From Oceanibacterium hippocampi (lineage in GTDB: Bacteria > Pseudomonadota > Alphaproteobacteria > Sneathiellales > Sneathiellaceae), in assembly GCF_900172325.1 (NCBI RefSeq), contig NZ_FWFR01000002.1, forward strand, positions 434,001 through 498,000: a DNA stretch of 64,000 nt, given 5' to 3'. The position numbers were made by a program, and so were the translations under genes. Positions 8,686-17,909 of this stretch are shown here, piece by piece; within the stretch, counting starts at the first letter, position 1; every line of letters starts with the position of its first letter. Below the pieces are notes generated by a model, which worked only from the letters and a program-made list of their open reading frames with translations, had not been told where the DNA came from and made no database searches.

Positions 8686-8810
8686 GGCACGGTCACCGGA
8701 TGTCAGGGGGCAGGACGAGACGCGGACGCGAAACACTTATCCGAAGAAGATAGTCCCAATCGTGACAATCGCCAATGTCGGTGACTGTTCGCCCCCCGGT
8801 TCCATCCCGT

Positions 8811-9503
8811 TCAGAACGGCTGGCCGACCGCGCGGGTAAGGAACCGCATCAGCGGTGTGGCCGCCCGGAAGGTCGCGCCGACGGCCTCGACGAAATCCGG
8901 CCGGAGGGCGAAATCCGGTGCCTCCCGCCGCATGCCGAAGAAGCTCTTCCGCTTCAGGTCCTCGATATGGGGATGGTCCTTGTCGAAGTCGCGCGGCGGT
9001 CGCGACAGCCCGTCGCCATGCACGCCACCGAAGGTCTTGGCGAAATCCCGGTCACCGATCACCTTGTCCCAGCCGCCGTCGGGTTTCGCGATGGCCTCGC
9101 GGATAGCCTTGAGCTGCGGCGACGGCGGCAGCCATATGCCGCCGCCGAAGAAGATCTCGTCCGGCGCCAGATGCACGTAGTATCCCGGCGCATGGGCATC
9201 CTTGCCGGCGGCATGCCGGAACTGGACGGCACCATGCTCCTTGTAGGGCCGCTTGTCCTTCGAGAAGCGCACATCCTTGTAGATGCGGAACATCGACCCG
9301 CCATTGGGGCGCGGGTCGGCCACGAAATGCGCCGAGATCGCGCCGAGCCGGGGCGCCATCGCCTCGATGAAGCTCGACAACGGGGCCACGACCTCGGCCT
9401 TGTAGCGATCCTTGTTGGCATTGAACCAGTCGCGGTCGTTATGCGCCGCAAGTTCCCTGAAGAAGGCGAAGAAAGCCGGTGAAAAGCCCGGAAAGTCGGT
9501 CAT
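8811..9503 (-). CDS. DUF2461 domain protein (TIGR02453 type)
   Basis: 230 residues; start at 9503 chosen for GAGGGAGA 8 bases upstream, 19 codons inside the longest open frame. The N-terminal FFRELAAHNDRDWFNANKDRY is the family signature, and the following RIYKDVRFSKDKRPYK and GYYVHLAPDE segments also fit. The family is widespread and its biochemical role is not established. It appears to be transcribed alone. Confidence 0.9.
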   Translation of the reverse strand: MTDFPGFSPAFFAFFRELAAHNDRDWFNANKDRYKAEVVAPLSSFIEAMAPRLGAISAHFVADPRPNGGSMFRIYKDVRFSKDKRPYKEHGAVQFRHAAGKDAHAPGYYVHLAPDEIFFGGGIWLPPSPQLKAIREAIAKPDGGWDKVIGDRDFAKTFGGVHGDGLSRPPRDFDKDHPHIEDLKRKSFFGMRREAPDFALRPDFVEAVGATFRAATPLMRFLTRAVGQPF

Positions 9504-9580
9504 GGCGTCATCTCCCTCGCGCGCTGCAATAGCAGGACTATGAGAACATATCGGGAACAACGATGGTGAGCAACCGCCGC

Positions 9581-10180
9581 CTATCCGGCCCCGGCGAGGC
9601 GCAGCCTGAGCCCCTGCAGGCCAATCAGCGTCTTGGCGTCGAGAATCGAACCGTTGTCCAGCATCCGCCAGACCTCGGCCAGTGTCGGTTCGATCAGGCG
9701 GATGTCCTCATGTTCGTGATCCAGGCCGCCGCCGCCCGCGACCCGATCGCCCGATCCGATCTCGCCATAGAACATGTGGACCCGCTCGGCCGAGCCGCCG
9801 GGCGAGGCGAAATACCAGCCCCAGCTTTCCAGCGCGCCGACGCGATAGCCGGTTTCCTCGAGGATCTCGCGGCGCATCGTCGCCTCCGCCTCTTCGCCCG
9901 CGTCGATCATCCCGGCCGGGATCTCGACCAGCCAGCCGCTGCCGCCGTCGACCGTTGCGACGCGGAACTGTTCGGCGAGCACGACGGTGCCGGCGGATGG
10001 ATTGTAGAGCACGGCCGCGGCCGCATCGCCCCGCATCAGCACCCGGCGTTCCATCGGCCCGGCGAAGCCGCCGTCGAAGCGCTCGAAGCTGACGGAGACC
10101 GTGTCGACCGGCAGGAAGCCGTCCAGCAGCCGGGACCGGTCGTGGATGGTGTAACGCCTGCCGCTGCCTGTCTCGCCCAT
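9581..10180 (-). CDS. Nudix hydrolase, ADP-ribose pyrophosphatase-like
   Basis: 199 residues. A complete Nudix box is present near residues 105-127: G, five residues, E, seven residues, then REILEETGY. The region before it (RRVLMRGDAAAAVLYN and VLAEQFRV) matches the ADP-ribose/GDP-mannose pyrophosphatase subgroup (NudF/NudK type), which cleaves nucleoside diphosphate sugars in a metal-dependent way. The exact substrate is not decidable here. It is divergent from the GcvT-family dehydrogenase at 10322. Confidence 0.9.
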   Translation of the reverse strand: MGETGSGRRYTIHDRSRLLDGFLPVDTVSVSFERFDGGFAGPMERRVLMRGDAAAAVLYNPSAGTVVLAEQFRVATVDGGSGWLVEIPAGMIDAGEEAEATMRREILEETGYRVGALESWGWYFASPGGSAERVHMFYGEIGSGDRVAGGGGLDHEHEDIRLIEPTLAEVWRMLDNGSILDAKTLIGLQGLRLRLAGAG

Positions 10181-10321
10181 GGTCCTGCCCGTCCCTGCGC
10201 TGTCGCTGTGCGCCTATGTCGCAATTCGACCGCTCTGAGGTCAATACGGGACAGCCATGCCCCCTCTTCCCTCTGACATGCTTTCATGACCGGAACGGGA
10301 TGGTCGAGGGAGTTCGATGCA

Positions 10322-12736
10322 ATGAAATCGCATGCGCGCGTCGTGGTGATCGGCGGCGGGGTGGTCGGCGCCAGCGTCCTCTACCACCTGACCCGCTTCG
10401 GCTGGCACGACGTCGTGCTGGTCGAGCGCGCCGAGCTCACCTCCGGCTCGACCTGGCACGCGGCCGGCGGCATGCACACGCTCAACTCGAACCGCAACCT
10501 CGCCAGCCTGCAGAAATACACGATCGACCTCTATAACGAGATCGAGGAGAAATCCGGCCAGTCGGTCGGCCTGCACCGGACCGGGCTGATGTATCTCGCC
10601 GCCTCGCCGGACCGCCTCGATTACATGAAGGCGGAGCGCGCCAAGGCCCGCTTCCTCGGTCTCGATCTCGACTTCATCTCGATGGCCGATGTCGAACGCT
10701 TCAATCCGCTGGTCGACAGCAGTCATTTCATCGGTGCGCTCTACGATCCGAACGACGGCAATGTCGACCCGTCCGGCGTCACGCATGCCTATGCCAAGGC
10801 GGCCCGGCAGAACGGCGCCGAGGTCTATCGCCACAACCGGGTCACCGAACTTGTGCCGACCGCCGACGGCGGCTGGCGCGTGGTCACCGAGGGCGGCACG
10901 ATCGAATGCGAGGTCGTGGTCAATGCCGGCGGCCTCTGGGCCCGGGAGGTCGGCCACATGGCCGGCGTCGAGTTGCCGATCCTCCCCTGGGAACATCAGT
11001 ATCTCATCACCGAGGCGATGCCGGAGATCGAGGCGCTCGACCGGGAACTGGTCGCGACCATCGATTTCGAGGGCGAAAACTATACCCGGCAGGAGGGCAA
11101 GGGCTTCCTGATCGGGACCTACGAACAGGGTTGCGTGCCCTGGTCGCGCGACGGCACGCCGTGGGACTTCGGCCACGAGCTCCTGCCCGCCGACCTCGAC
11201 CGGCTGATGGACCAGATGGAGGTCGCCTACCGGCATTACCCGGCGCTCGCCAATGCCGGCATCAAGCGGGTGATCAACGGCGCCATGGTGTTCGCCCCGG
11301 ACGGCAATCCGCTGATCGGCCCGGTGCCGGGCCTGCGCAATCATTTCGCCGCCTGCGGCGTGATGGCGGGCTTCAGCCAGGGCGGCGGCGTCGGCCTCGC
11401 GGTCGCCGAATGGATCATCGAGGGCGAGCCGCCGATGGACGTCTTCGCCATGGATGTCGCCCGCTTCGGCGGCTTCGCGACGAAGGGCTACACCCACGAC
11501 AAGAGCCGGGAGAACTACCAGCGGCGCTTCTCGATCTCGTTCCCGAACGAGGAGCTTCCCGGCGCCCGGCCGCAGCGGACGACGCCGGCCTATGATCGCC
11601 TCAAGGACATGAACGCGGTCTTCGGCCAGTCATACGGGCTGGAACACGCGCTCTGGTTCGCCCCGGCCGGGACCGAGCCGCACGAGACGCCGACTTTCCG
11701 CCGCTCGAACGCCTTCGAGGTTGTCGCCGGGGAATGCCACGCGATCCGCGACGCTGTGGGCCTGCTGGAAATCGCCAACTTCGCGAAATACGAGATTGCC
11801 GGCCCGGACGCCGAAGGCTGGCTCGACGGCATCCTCGCCAACCGGCTGCCGAAGTCCGGCCGCATGCTGCTCTCGCCCATGCTGTCGCCGAAGGGCCGGA
11901 TCATCGGCGACCTCACCGTCGCCCGGCTCGCCGACGACCGCTTCATGCTGTTCGGCTCCGGCGCGGCCGAGGCCTATCACCTGCGCTGGTTCCGCGGCCT
12001 GCTGCCCGATGCCGGGGTGACGCTCAGCCCCCGCATGGCCGATCTCGGCGGCTTCGCGATCGCCGGCCCGAAGGCACGCGAACTGCTCGCCCGGCTCTGC
12101 CCGGACGATCTCGCGACCGAGGCCTTCCCGTTCCTGCATATCCGCGAGACCGAGGTCGCGAACGTTCCGGCCCTGGTCGCCCGGATCTCCTATACCGGTG
12201 AACTCGGCTACGAGATCTATGTGCGGATGGACTATGTCCGCCGCCTGCTCGACGCGCTGCTCGCCGCCGGCGCCGATCTCGGGATCCGTCCGTTTGGCGG
12301 ACGCGCGCTCAACTCGGTTCGCTTCGAGAAGAATTTCGGCGCCTGGACGCTGGAATTCACCCCCGACTACGGCCCCAGGGCGGCCGGTCTCGACCGTTTC
12401 GTCGATTTCCGGAAAAGCGCCTTCATCGGCCGCGAGGCGGCGCTGGCCGAGCGCGACGGCGAGGTCGCGCGGATGTTCTCCACCCTCGTCATCGAGGCGG
12501 TCGACGCCGACGCGAGCGGCAACGAGCCGGTCTTCCATGACGGCCGGGTGGTCGGGTTCACGACCTCCGGCGCCTACGGCCACCGGACGGCGCGGAGCTA
12601 TGCCCACTGCTACATCCCGCCGGCCCTGCGCGACGCCGCGGCAGACTTCGAAGTGGAAATCCTGGGCGAACGGCGCCCGGCCAGGCTGGCACTCGAACCG
12701 GTCTACGATCCGACCGGCGCGAAGATGCGGCAATAG
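10322..12736 (+). CDS. FAD-dependent dehydrogenase of the GcvT family (dimethylglycine/sarcosine dehydrogenase-like)
   Basis: 804 residues; start at the ATG at 10322 with GAGGGAG about 9 bases upstream. The N-terminal half is a DAO-type FAD domain with the dinucleotide motif VIGGGVVGASVLYHL and the segment STWHAAGG, whose His is the covalent FAD attachment residue in dimethylglycine and sarcosine dehydrogenases. The C-terminal half (about 430-800) is a folate-binding GcvT domain (for example ISYTGELGYEIYV). Proteins of this build oxidise N-methylated glycines and pass the one-carbon unit to tetrahydrofolate. The specific amine is uncertain, since many paralogues act on other N-methyl compounds. 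Confidence 0.88.
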   Translation: MKSHARVVVIGGGVVGASVLYHLTRFGWHDVVLVERAELTSGSTWHAAGGMHTLNSNRNLASLQKYTIDLYNEIEEKSGQSVGLHRTGLMYLAASPDRLDYMKAERAKARFLGLDLDFISMADVERFNPLVDSSHFIGALYDPNDGNVDPSGVTHAYAKAARQNGAEVYRHNRVTELVPTADGGWRVVTEGGTIECEVVVNAGGLWAREVGHMAGVELPILPWEHQYLITEAMPEIEALDRELVATIDFEGENYTRQEGKGFLIGTYEQGCVPWSRDGTPWDFGHELLPADLDRLMDQMEVAYRHYPALANAGIKRVINGAMVFAPDGNPLIGPVPGLRNHFAACGVMAGFSQGGGVGLAVAEWIIEGEPPMDVFAMDVARFGGFATKGYTHDKSRENYQRRFSISFPNEELPGARPQRTTPAYDRLKDMNAVFGQSYGLEHALWFAPAGTEPHETPTFRRSNAFEVVAGECHAIRDAVGLLEIANFAKYEIAGPDAEGWLDGILANRLPKSGRMLLSPMLSPKGRIIGDLTVARLADDRFMLFGSGAAEAYHLRWFRGLLPDAGVTLSPRMADLGGFAIAGPKARELLARLCPDDLATEAFPFLHIRETEVANVPALVARISYTGELGYEIYVRMDYVRRLLDALLAAGADLGIRPFGGRALNSVRFEKNFGAWTLEFTPDYGPRAAGLDRFVDFRKSAFIGREAALAERDGEVARMFSTLVIEAVDADASGNEPVFHDGRVVGFTTSGAYGHRTARSYAHCYIPPALRDAAADFEVEILGERRPARLALEPVYDPTGAKMRQ

Positions 12737-12767
12737 CGGCGCCTGCCGCCCCTGCCCGCGCCTTCAA

Positions 12768-12974
12768 TCAGGTCGGGTCGCGGCGGGCCGACGCGAGCGC
12801 CTGCCGCGCCCAGGGCAACCCGAACCCGAACAGTCCGGCGGCGATCCCGGCCGGCGCGGCGGCGCCGATGATCGCCTTCTCGGCAAATCCGAACATCAAG
12901 CCGAATACGGCGATCGCGGTACCGGCGAGCGCAGCACCCGCATATCCGTACAGAGCCGATTTTATGAAGATCAT
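12768..12974 (-). CDS. Small membrane protein, unknown
   Basis: 68 residues, start supported by GGAGG at 12983-12987. It carries two hydrophobic segments rich in Gly and Ala (about 8-30 and 33-55) with a short charged turn, so it is probably a two-helix inner membrane protein. I do not recognise the family. A TTAA-N7-TTAA box lies 31-45 bases upstream of its start, in the region that would hold its promoter. Confidence 0.55.
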   Translation of the reverse strand: MIFIKSALYGYAGAALAGTAIAVFGLMFGFAEKAIIGAAAPAGIAAGLFGFGLPWARQALASARRDPT

Positions 12975-13323
12975 TGTTCTGCCTCCGTTCTGTTGCGGAT
13001 AATTTTAACCAATTTTTAACCAAATTCTTGCTTTTCGCAAGATGATGCTTGGCCGCACCTCATCTGTACTGTTAACCATTTTCATTAACCTTGTTTGACG
13101 CTCTTCCGCCTGCGTCGCGACCGGAACCGGGCCGCGCCGACCACCCGTCCCGGCCGAGGCCCGCCCGGAATTCTTTTTCGGGAAGGCCCGTCGCGCACGG
13201 GCATCGCCATGACGCAAATCGTCTATCATCGACGTTCGAGGCGGCCGCAAATCGGCGGAGCGAAACCGCCCGCCACGGCCGTCATGGGCCGCACGGCATG
13301 GCATGGCGTTCAGGGAGGGAGCA
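12975..13323. other. 349-base AT-rich intergenic region
   Basis: The part next to 12975-13095 is unusually AT-rich for this window and holds four TTAACC elements (two near 13005-13021, two near 13071-13092) and a small hairpin, TCTTGC with GCAAGA around 13027-13042. The remaining part up to 13300 is GC-rich; it has open frames without a convincing start or family and I treat it as non-coding leader of the FAD oxidoreductase gene. Confidence 0.5.
13005..13019. promoter_or_regulatory. CtrA-type box TTAA-N7-TTAA
   Basis: TTAA at 13005-13008 and TTAA at 13016-13019 are separated by exactly seven bases, and each is followed by C, as in the CtrA consensus of alphaproteobacteria. Further TTAACC half sites occur about 55-75 bases downstream, spaced nine bases apart rather than seven. 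Binding by a CtrA orthologue is inference. Confidence 0.45.
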
Positions 13324-14628
13324 TTGGCGAGCCAGTACGACGCGATCATCATCGGGGCCGGGATCATCGGCGGCTCGATCGGCCATGAACTGGCCGCCAA
13401 GCGCTGGAAGACGCTGAACGTCGACAGGCTGCCGGCGGCCGGCTACGGCTCCACCGGCGGCTCCTGCGCGATCATCCGGACCCATTACTCGACGTTCGAC
13501 GGCTCTGCCCTCGCCTACGAGGGTTTCTTCTACTGGGACGACTGGGCGAGTTACCTGGGCGTGCAGGACGAGCGCGGGCTGGCGAAATTCCACAAGACCG
13601 GCTGCGTCGTCATGAAGACACGGCAGAACCGCTACCTGAAGCCGGTCTGCGACAACATGGATGCGCTTGGCATCCCGTGGGAGGACTGGGACGCGGAGCG
13701 GGTGCGCAAGGCGATCCCGGTCTTCGACACGAAACTGTTCTCACCGCCGAAGCGTCTCGACGACCCGCATTTCGGCGAACCGACCGGTGGCGAGCTTGCC
13801 GGCGGCGTGTTCTTCCCGCTCGCCGGCTATATCAGCGACCCGCAACTGGCAAGCCACAACGTCCAGCGCGCCGCCGAGGCCAGGGGCGGCGAATTCCTGT
13901 TCAATGCGGAGGTGGTGAAGATTCTGCGCGCCGATGGCCGGGTCACCGGGATCGAGCTGGCTGACGGGCGGACGATCGCGAGCCCCGTGGTGATCAACGT
14001 CGCCGGCCCGCATTCCTCCAAGATCAACCGCATGGCCGGCGTCGAGGAGGGCATGAAGATCAAGACCCGGGCACTGCGGCAGGAGGTCGTGCATGTCCCG
14101 GCCCCGGCAGGTTACGACGTCGAGAAGACCGGCTATGTCACGTCGGACAGCGACATCGCCTGCTACATGCGGCCCGAGCTTGGCAACAACATCCTGGTCG
14201 GTTCCGAGGATCCCGAATGCGACGAGCGCGAATGGGTCGATCCGGACGACTACAACACCGACTTCACCGATCAGTGGCGGGTCCAGGCGTTGCGCGCCGC
14301 GCAAAGGATCCCGAGCCTCGGCATCCCGAGCCGCATGAAGGGCGTGGTCGACCTCTACGACGTCACCGACGACTGGATCCCGATTTACGACCGCTCCGAC
14401 CTGGACGGCTTCTACATGGCGATCGGCACCAGCGGCAACCAGTTCAAGAATGCCCCGATTGCCGGCAAGATGATGGCGGCGCTGGTCGAGGCCTGCCAGG
14501 CCGGTCACGACCATGACCGCGATCCCCTGACCTTCCGCCTGCCGAACATCGGCCGCGAGATCAGCGTCGGCTTCTACTCGCGCAACCGCCACATCAACCC
14601 GGAAAGCTCCTTCTCGGTGCTCGGCTGA
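13324..14628 (+). CDS. FAD-dependent oxidoreductase, DAO family (sarcosine oxidase beta-like)
   Basis: 434 residues if translation starts at TTG 13324, which has AGGGAGGGA directly upstream (13312-13320); an ATG at 13303 would add seven residues but lacks a good ribosome site. The N-terminus has the FAD motif IIIGAGIIGGSIGHEL, and GSTGGSCAIIRTHYS follows, as in the glycine/sarcosine oxidase beta family. The C-terminal GTSGNQFKNAPIAGKMMA closes the FAD site. It shares its orientation with the GcvT-family dehydrogenase 0.6 kb upstream, and both may serve N-methyl or secondary amine oxidation. The substrate is not known. Confidence 0.85.
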   Translation: MASQYDAIIIGAGIIGGSIGHELAAKRWKTLNVDRLPAAGYGSTGGSCAIIRTHYSTFDGSALAYEGFFYWDDWASYLGVQDERGLAKFHKTGCVVMKTRQNRYLKPVCDNMDALGIPWEDWDAERVRKAIPVFDTKLFSPPKRLDDPHFGEPTGGELAGGVFFPLAGYISDPQLASHNVQRAAEARGGEFLFNAEVVKILRADGRVTGIELADGRTIASPVVINVAGPHSSKINRMAGVEEGMKIKTRALRQEVVHVPAPAGYDVEKTGYVTSDSDIACYMRPELGNNILVGSEDPECDEREWVDPDDYNTDFTDQWRVQALRAAQRIPSLGIPSRMKGVVDLYDVTDDWIPIYDRSDLDGFYMAIGTSGNQFKNAPIAGKMMAALVEACQAGHDHDRDPLTFRLPNIGREISVGFYSRNRHINPESSFSVLG

Positions 14629-14639
14629 ACGGCCGGACA

Positions 14640-14670
14640 GACGGGCCGGCCCCACCGGAGCCGGCCCGTC
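14640..14670. terminator. Bidirectional hairpin between convergent genes
   Basis: An 11-base perfect stem (GACGGGCCGGC at 14640-14650 with GCCGGCCCGTC at 14660-14670) encloses a nine-base loop. It lies between the ends of the FAD oxidoreductase (+) and the RutE-like gene (-). There is no strong T-run on either side, so its action as an intrinsic terminator is likely but not certain. Confidence 0.6.
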
Positions 14671-14675
14671 ACGGT

Positions 14676-15266
14676 TCAGATGATCTCGGCGATCTGGTCG
14701 AAGGCAAGCCGTGGGCCGCGCGGATGGAGCGCCGATGCCTCGCCGTGGCCAATGTTGATCAGGAAGTTCGAGCGGTAGCGGCCGTCGGGAAAGAATTCCC
14801 GGTTCACGCCCTCGGCGTCGAAGCCGGACATCGGCCCGACATCGAGCCCCACCGAACGGAGCGCGACGATCAGGTAGGCGCCCTGGAGCGAGGAATTGCG
14901 GAAGGCGGTTTCCGCCGCCATGTCCGGATTCCCGTCGAACAGCGGCTTGACGTCCATGAACGGGAAAAGCGTCGGCAGGTGATCCTGGAAGCGGCTGTCC
15001 TGGGCGACGATCGCCGTCACCGGCGCGCGCATCGTCTTGTCGACATTGCCCGGCGAGAGCAGCGGACGGAGCCGTTCCTTGGCCTCGGTCGAGCGCAGGA
15101 AGAGCACCCGCATCGGCGAGGCGTTGAAGGCGGTCGGCGCCCACCTGGCCAGATCATAGGCTTCGGTCAGCAGGGCCGGGTCGACCGGCTTATCGGTCCA
15201 CTGCATGTGCGTACGTGCTTTGCGGAATTGGCGATCGAGCAATGCTTCGGCGGGGTGTACGGTCAT
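14676..15266 (-). CDS. rutE: Nitroreductase-family malonic semialdehyde reductase, RutE-like
   Basis: 196 residues; start at 15266, preceded by GAGGAACAGGACC. The segments FRKARTHMQWTDKPV, APVTAIVAQDSRF, RNSSLQGAYLIVALRSVGLDVGPMSGFD and PRLAFDQI match the RutE group throughout, and length is as expected (about 196). In the Rut pyrimidine pathway RutE reduces malonic semialdehyde to 3-hydroxypropionate with an FMN cofactor. No other rut genes are nearby, so the protein may act on another aldehyde or as a general nitroreductase. Confidence 0.85.
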   Translation of the reverse strand: MTVHPAEALLDRQFRKARTHMQWTDKPVDPALLTEAYDLARWAPTAFNASPMRVLFLRSTEAKERLRPLLSPGNVDKTMRAPVTAIVAQDSRFQDHLPTLFPFMDVKPLFDGNPDMAAETAFRNSSLQGAYLIVALRSVGLDVGPMSGFDAEGVNREFFPDGRYRSNFLINIGHGEASALHPRGPRLAFDQIAEII

Positions 15267-15460
15267 GGTCCTGTTCCTCGTTCGGATCGACTGCCGGCAG
15301 GCCCGCCGGCTCATGCCTCTCAATTAGGGAACGGCACCTTTGTTCAACAATATGACATCCAGAACCACTTCGTATCCTGAATGGAAACAATAGAAGCCGA
15401 GGCGGCCCGGCCGCGGTTCTGTCCGGTCTGTCCGGCCCCGTTGCCTGCCGGCGACCGGCC

Positions 15461-16369
15461 GTGCTGAAGGCGGCCGCCCCGGCCCCGGGCAGCCGGGACA
15501 ACGAAACCGGCATGCTGATGATGGTGACGGCGATGCTGATGGTGCCCGGTATCGATGCCTTCGCGAAGGTCCTGACCCAGACCATGCCGAGCGGCGAGAT
15601 CGCCGCTGCCCGTTTCGTCTTCCAGAGCGTGCTTCTCGCGCCGCTGATGCTGTTCCGCCCGCGCAGGACAGCCGGTCTCGGGCTATTGCCGAATGCACTC
15701 CGTGGCGGACTGCTGGCCGCGGCGACCCTGCTCTTCTTCAGCGCCCTGGCCTACATGCCGCTCGCCGAAACGGTCGCGATCTTCTTCGTCGAACCGCTGA
15801 TCCTGACCCTGCTCTCGGTACCGCTGCTTGGCGAGAAGATCGGCTGGCGCCGGATTGTCGCGATCTCCGTCGGCCTTGCCGGCGCGATGATCGTGATCCG
15901 GCCGAGCGCCGCCCTGTTCGGCCTCGCGGCCTTCCTGCCGCTTGGCGCGGCGACCTGCTTCGCCTTCTACCTGATCCTGACGCGCCGGCTGGCGCCCTCC
16001 GGCGACGCCGTGACGATGCAGTTCCTCGCCGGCGTCTTCGGGGCGCTGATCATGGCGGTGGCGCTGGTCATCGGCTCATTCGCCGGCATCGCCGTGCTCG
16101 ACCCGGTGATGCCTGACGGCCGCGAGTTCCTGATGCTGGCCGGTCTCGGGGTCATCGCGACGATCGGCCACCAGCTCGTCGTGCTCGCCCTCAGGCGCGC
16201 CTCGGCCGGACTGCTTGCACCGTTCCAGTATCTGGAGATTGTCAGCGCGACCATCCTGGGCTACCTGGTTTTCGCGGAGTTTCCCGGACCGACGACCTGG
16301 CTCGGCATCGTCCTGATCGTCCTTTCCGGGGTCTATGTCTTCCACCGCGAACGGCGGCTCAAGGGCTGA
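15461..16369 (+). CDS. EamA/DMT family transporter
   Basis: 302 residues from a GTG at 15461; an ATG at 15512 is possible but would cut into the first helix. About ten hydrophobic helices in two EamA repeats are visible, with the family landmarks ARFVFQSV after helix 2 and AETVAIFFVEPL near helix 4. Such carriers export amino acids, purines or small metabolites. The gene is convergent with a second EamA transporter, six bases apart, which is probably a distant paralogue in reverse orientation. Confidence 0.88.
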   Translation: MLKAAAPAPGSRDNETGMLMMVTAMLMVPGIDAFAKVLTQTMPSGEIAAARFVFQSVLLAPLMLFRPRRTAGLGLLPNALRGGLLAAATLLFFSALAYMPLAETVAIFFVEPLILTLLSVPLLGEKIGWRRIVAISVGLAGAMIVIRPSAALFGLAAFLPLGAATCFAFYLILTRRLAPSGDAVTMQFLAGVFGALIMAVALVIGSFAGIAVLDPVMPDGREFLMLAGLGVIATIGHQLVVLALRRASAGLLAPFQYLEIVSATILGYLVFAEFPGPTTWLGIVLIVLSGVYVFHRERRLKG

Positions 16370-16375
16370 GCCGGC

Positions 16376-17299
16376 CTACATCTTGTCGGCGATGCCCGGG
16401 ACCGACAGACTGCGGCGGAGGCGCATCTCGCGATGCATGATCACCCCGGCGCTGGTCACGATGACGGCGCTGCCGATCCAGGTGAAGGCGTCGGGCGCTT
16501 CGCCGAAGGCGACATAACCGATCAGCGCCGCCCAGACCAGTTGCAGGAAGCGGACCGGCTGGGTCACGCCGAGGTCGGCGACCTTGAAGGCCTGTGCCAT
16601 GGCGAGATGGGCGCCGGTCGCAAGTGCGGCCGTCAGGAACAGCCAGATCAGTTCGGCGATTGTCGGCGTGCGCCAGATGAAATAGGCGACCGGGCCGATC
16701 ATCACCGTCACGGATACCGACAGGAAGGCGACGATCACCAGCGCCGGATCGGTCCGGGTCAGGCGCTTGGCGATCAGGTCGGACATGGCGAACAGCGGCG
16801 CCGCGATCAGCATGACGGCCGCGCCCGGCTCGATCGCCGCCACGCCCGGGCGGAGAATGATGAGCACGCCGACGAGGCCGAGCACGATCGCCCCGATCCG
16901 GTAGATGCGGATGCGCTCGCCAAGGAACAGCGCGGCGCCGATGGTCACGAAGACCGGCGAGGTGAACCCGAGCGCCGTGACTTCGGCGAGCGGGACCCGC
17001 GCCATCGCGTAGAACCAGAGCATCACGCCGGTGCCGTGGGCCATTCCGCGCATGATATGCCAGCGGATGCTCGAGCCGACGATGTCGACGATCCGCAGCC
17101 GAAGCAGGATCGGCAGCATCAGGATCAGCCCGAAGAAATAGCGCAGGAAGGCCGCCTGCACCGGGTTCATGTCACTGCCGAGATAACGGACGATGGCCAT
17201 GAAGCCGGCGAAGCAGATACCGCCGAGCGCCATCAGGAGCACACCGGCCGTATTGCCGGACATGCGGGCGCCGATGGCCCGGATTGAAGACGGAACCAT
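16376..17299 (-). CDS. EamA/DMT family transporter
   Basis: 307 residues. Ten predicted helices in two repeats; RYFFGLILMLPI after helix 2 and AEVTALGFTSPVF around helix 4 are the usual EamA landmarks, and the second repeat ends with LQLVWAALIGYVAFGE. The C-terminus is a short basic tail. Substrate unknown. A 163-base region upstream (17300-17462) contains an AT-rich stretch suited to a promoter. Confidence 0.88.
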   Translation of the reverse strand: MVPSSIRAIGARMSGNTAGVLLMALGGICFAGFMAIVRYLGSDMNPVQAAFLRYFFGLILMLPILLRLRIVDIVGSSIRWHIMRGMAHGTGVMLWFYAMARVPLAEVTALGFTSPVFVTIGAALFLGERIRIYRIGAIVLGLVGVLIILRPGVAAIEPGAAVMLIAAPLFAMSDLIAKRLTRTDPALVIVAFLSVSVTVMIGPVAYFIWRTPTIAELIWLFLTAALATGAHLAMAQAFKVADLGVTQPVRFLQLVWAALIGYVAFGEAPDAFTWIGSAVIVTSAGVIMHREMRLRRSLSVPGIADKM

Positions 17300-17462
17300 C
17301 TGTCAACTCTGCTTTGCGGTCATTCGCTGAGAAATCTAACCTTTATTTACCCATCCAGTCAGAGCAAAGCTCGCACGGCAGCTATGTTCCCAGCGAACGC
17401 CTCGCGCGATCCTCGTCGCCTCCCCGAAGGCGGGCCGCCGCCGCGCCCCGACCGGGAAGGCG

Positions 17463-17891
17463 TCAGCCGGCGGACCTGACGGCTGCCTCGCTTCGCGAGA
17501 ACACGGCGCTCGCCCGGCAGACTCGCTTGCCGTCGACGTTCATATGCGCGTTGGCAAAGGCGAGGCGGTTGCCCAGGCGCTCGATCTCGACCTCGATTTC
17601 CAGCCAGTCGCCCTTGCGGACCGTTCCGACGAAATCGGTCGTCAGGCTCGCGGTGGTGAGATTGGCCGGAGGATCGACCGAGAGCGCGGTATTGTAGCCG
17701 AGCGCGATGTCGGCGAGCGTCATGAACAGCCCGCCGTGGGCGAAGCCGCGGCCGTTGCAATGCTTCTCCTCGATCCTGAGCCCCAGCACGAAACCGCCCT
17801 CGACGCCGTCCCGGTAGAAGACCGGTCCGACGAGATCGATGAACGGGCTCGTCCGGAACAGCGGTTTAAAGCCTTCAGGCAAGTCGGACAT
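17463..17891 (-). CDS. PaaI-type hotdog thioesterase
   Basis: 142 residues with a single hotdog fold; the motif GFAHGGLFMTLADIALGYN contains the helix and the HGG turn typical of PaaI/YbgC-related acyl-CoA thioesterases. The gene starts 18 bases after the aromatic acyl-CoA monooxygenase gene ends and is presumably cotranscribed, which suggests that it hydrolyses the hydroxylated CoA thioester or a related dead-end product. Confidence 0.88.
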   Translation of the reverse strand: MSDLPEGFKPLFRTSPFIDLVGPVFYRDGVEGGFVLGLRIEEKHCNGRGFAHGGLFMTLADIALGYNTALSVDPPANLTTASLTTDFVGTVRKGDWLEIEVEIERLGNRLAFANAHMNVDGKRVCRASAVFSRSEAAVRSAG

Positions 17892-17909
17892 GCTCCCCCT
17901 CTCGTTCCT

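Noticed and set aside
13091-13417. Overlapping short frames before the FAD oxidoreductase
   Set aside because: They are Arg/Pro-rich, lack ribosome sites and partly overlap the real gene; treated as leader sequence.
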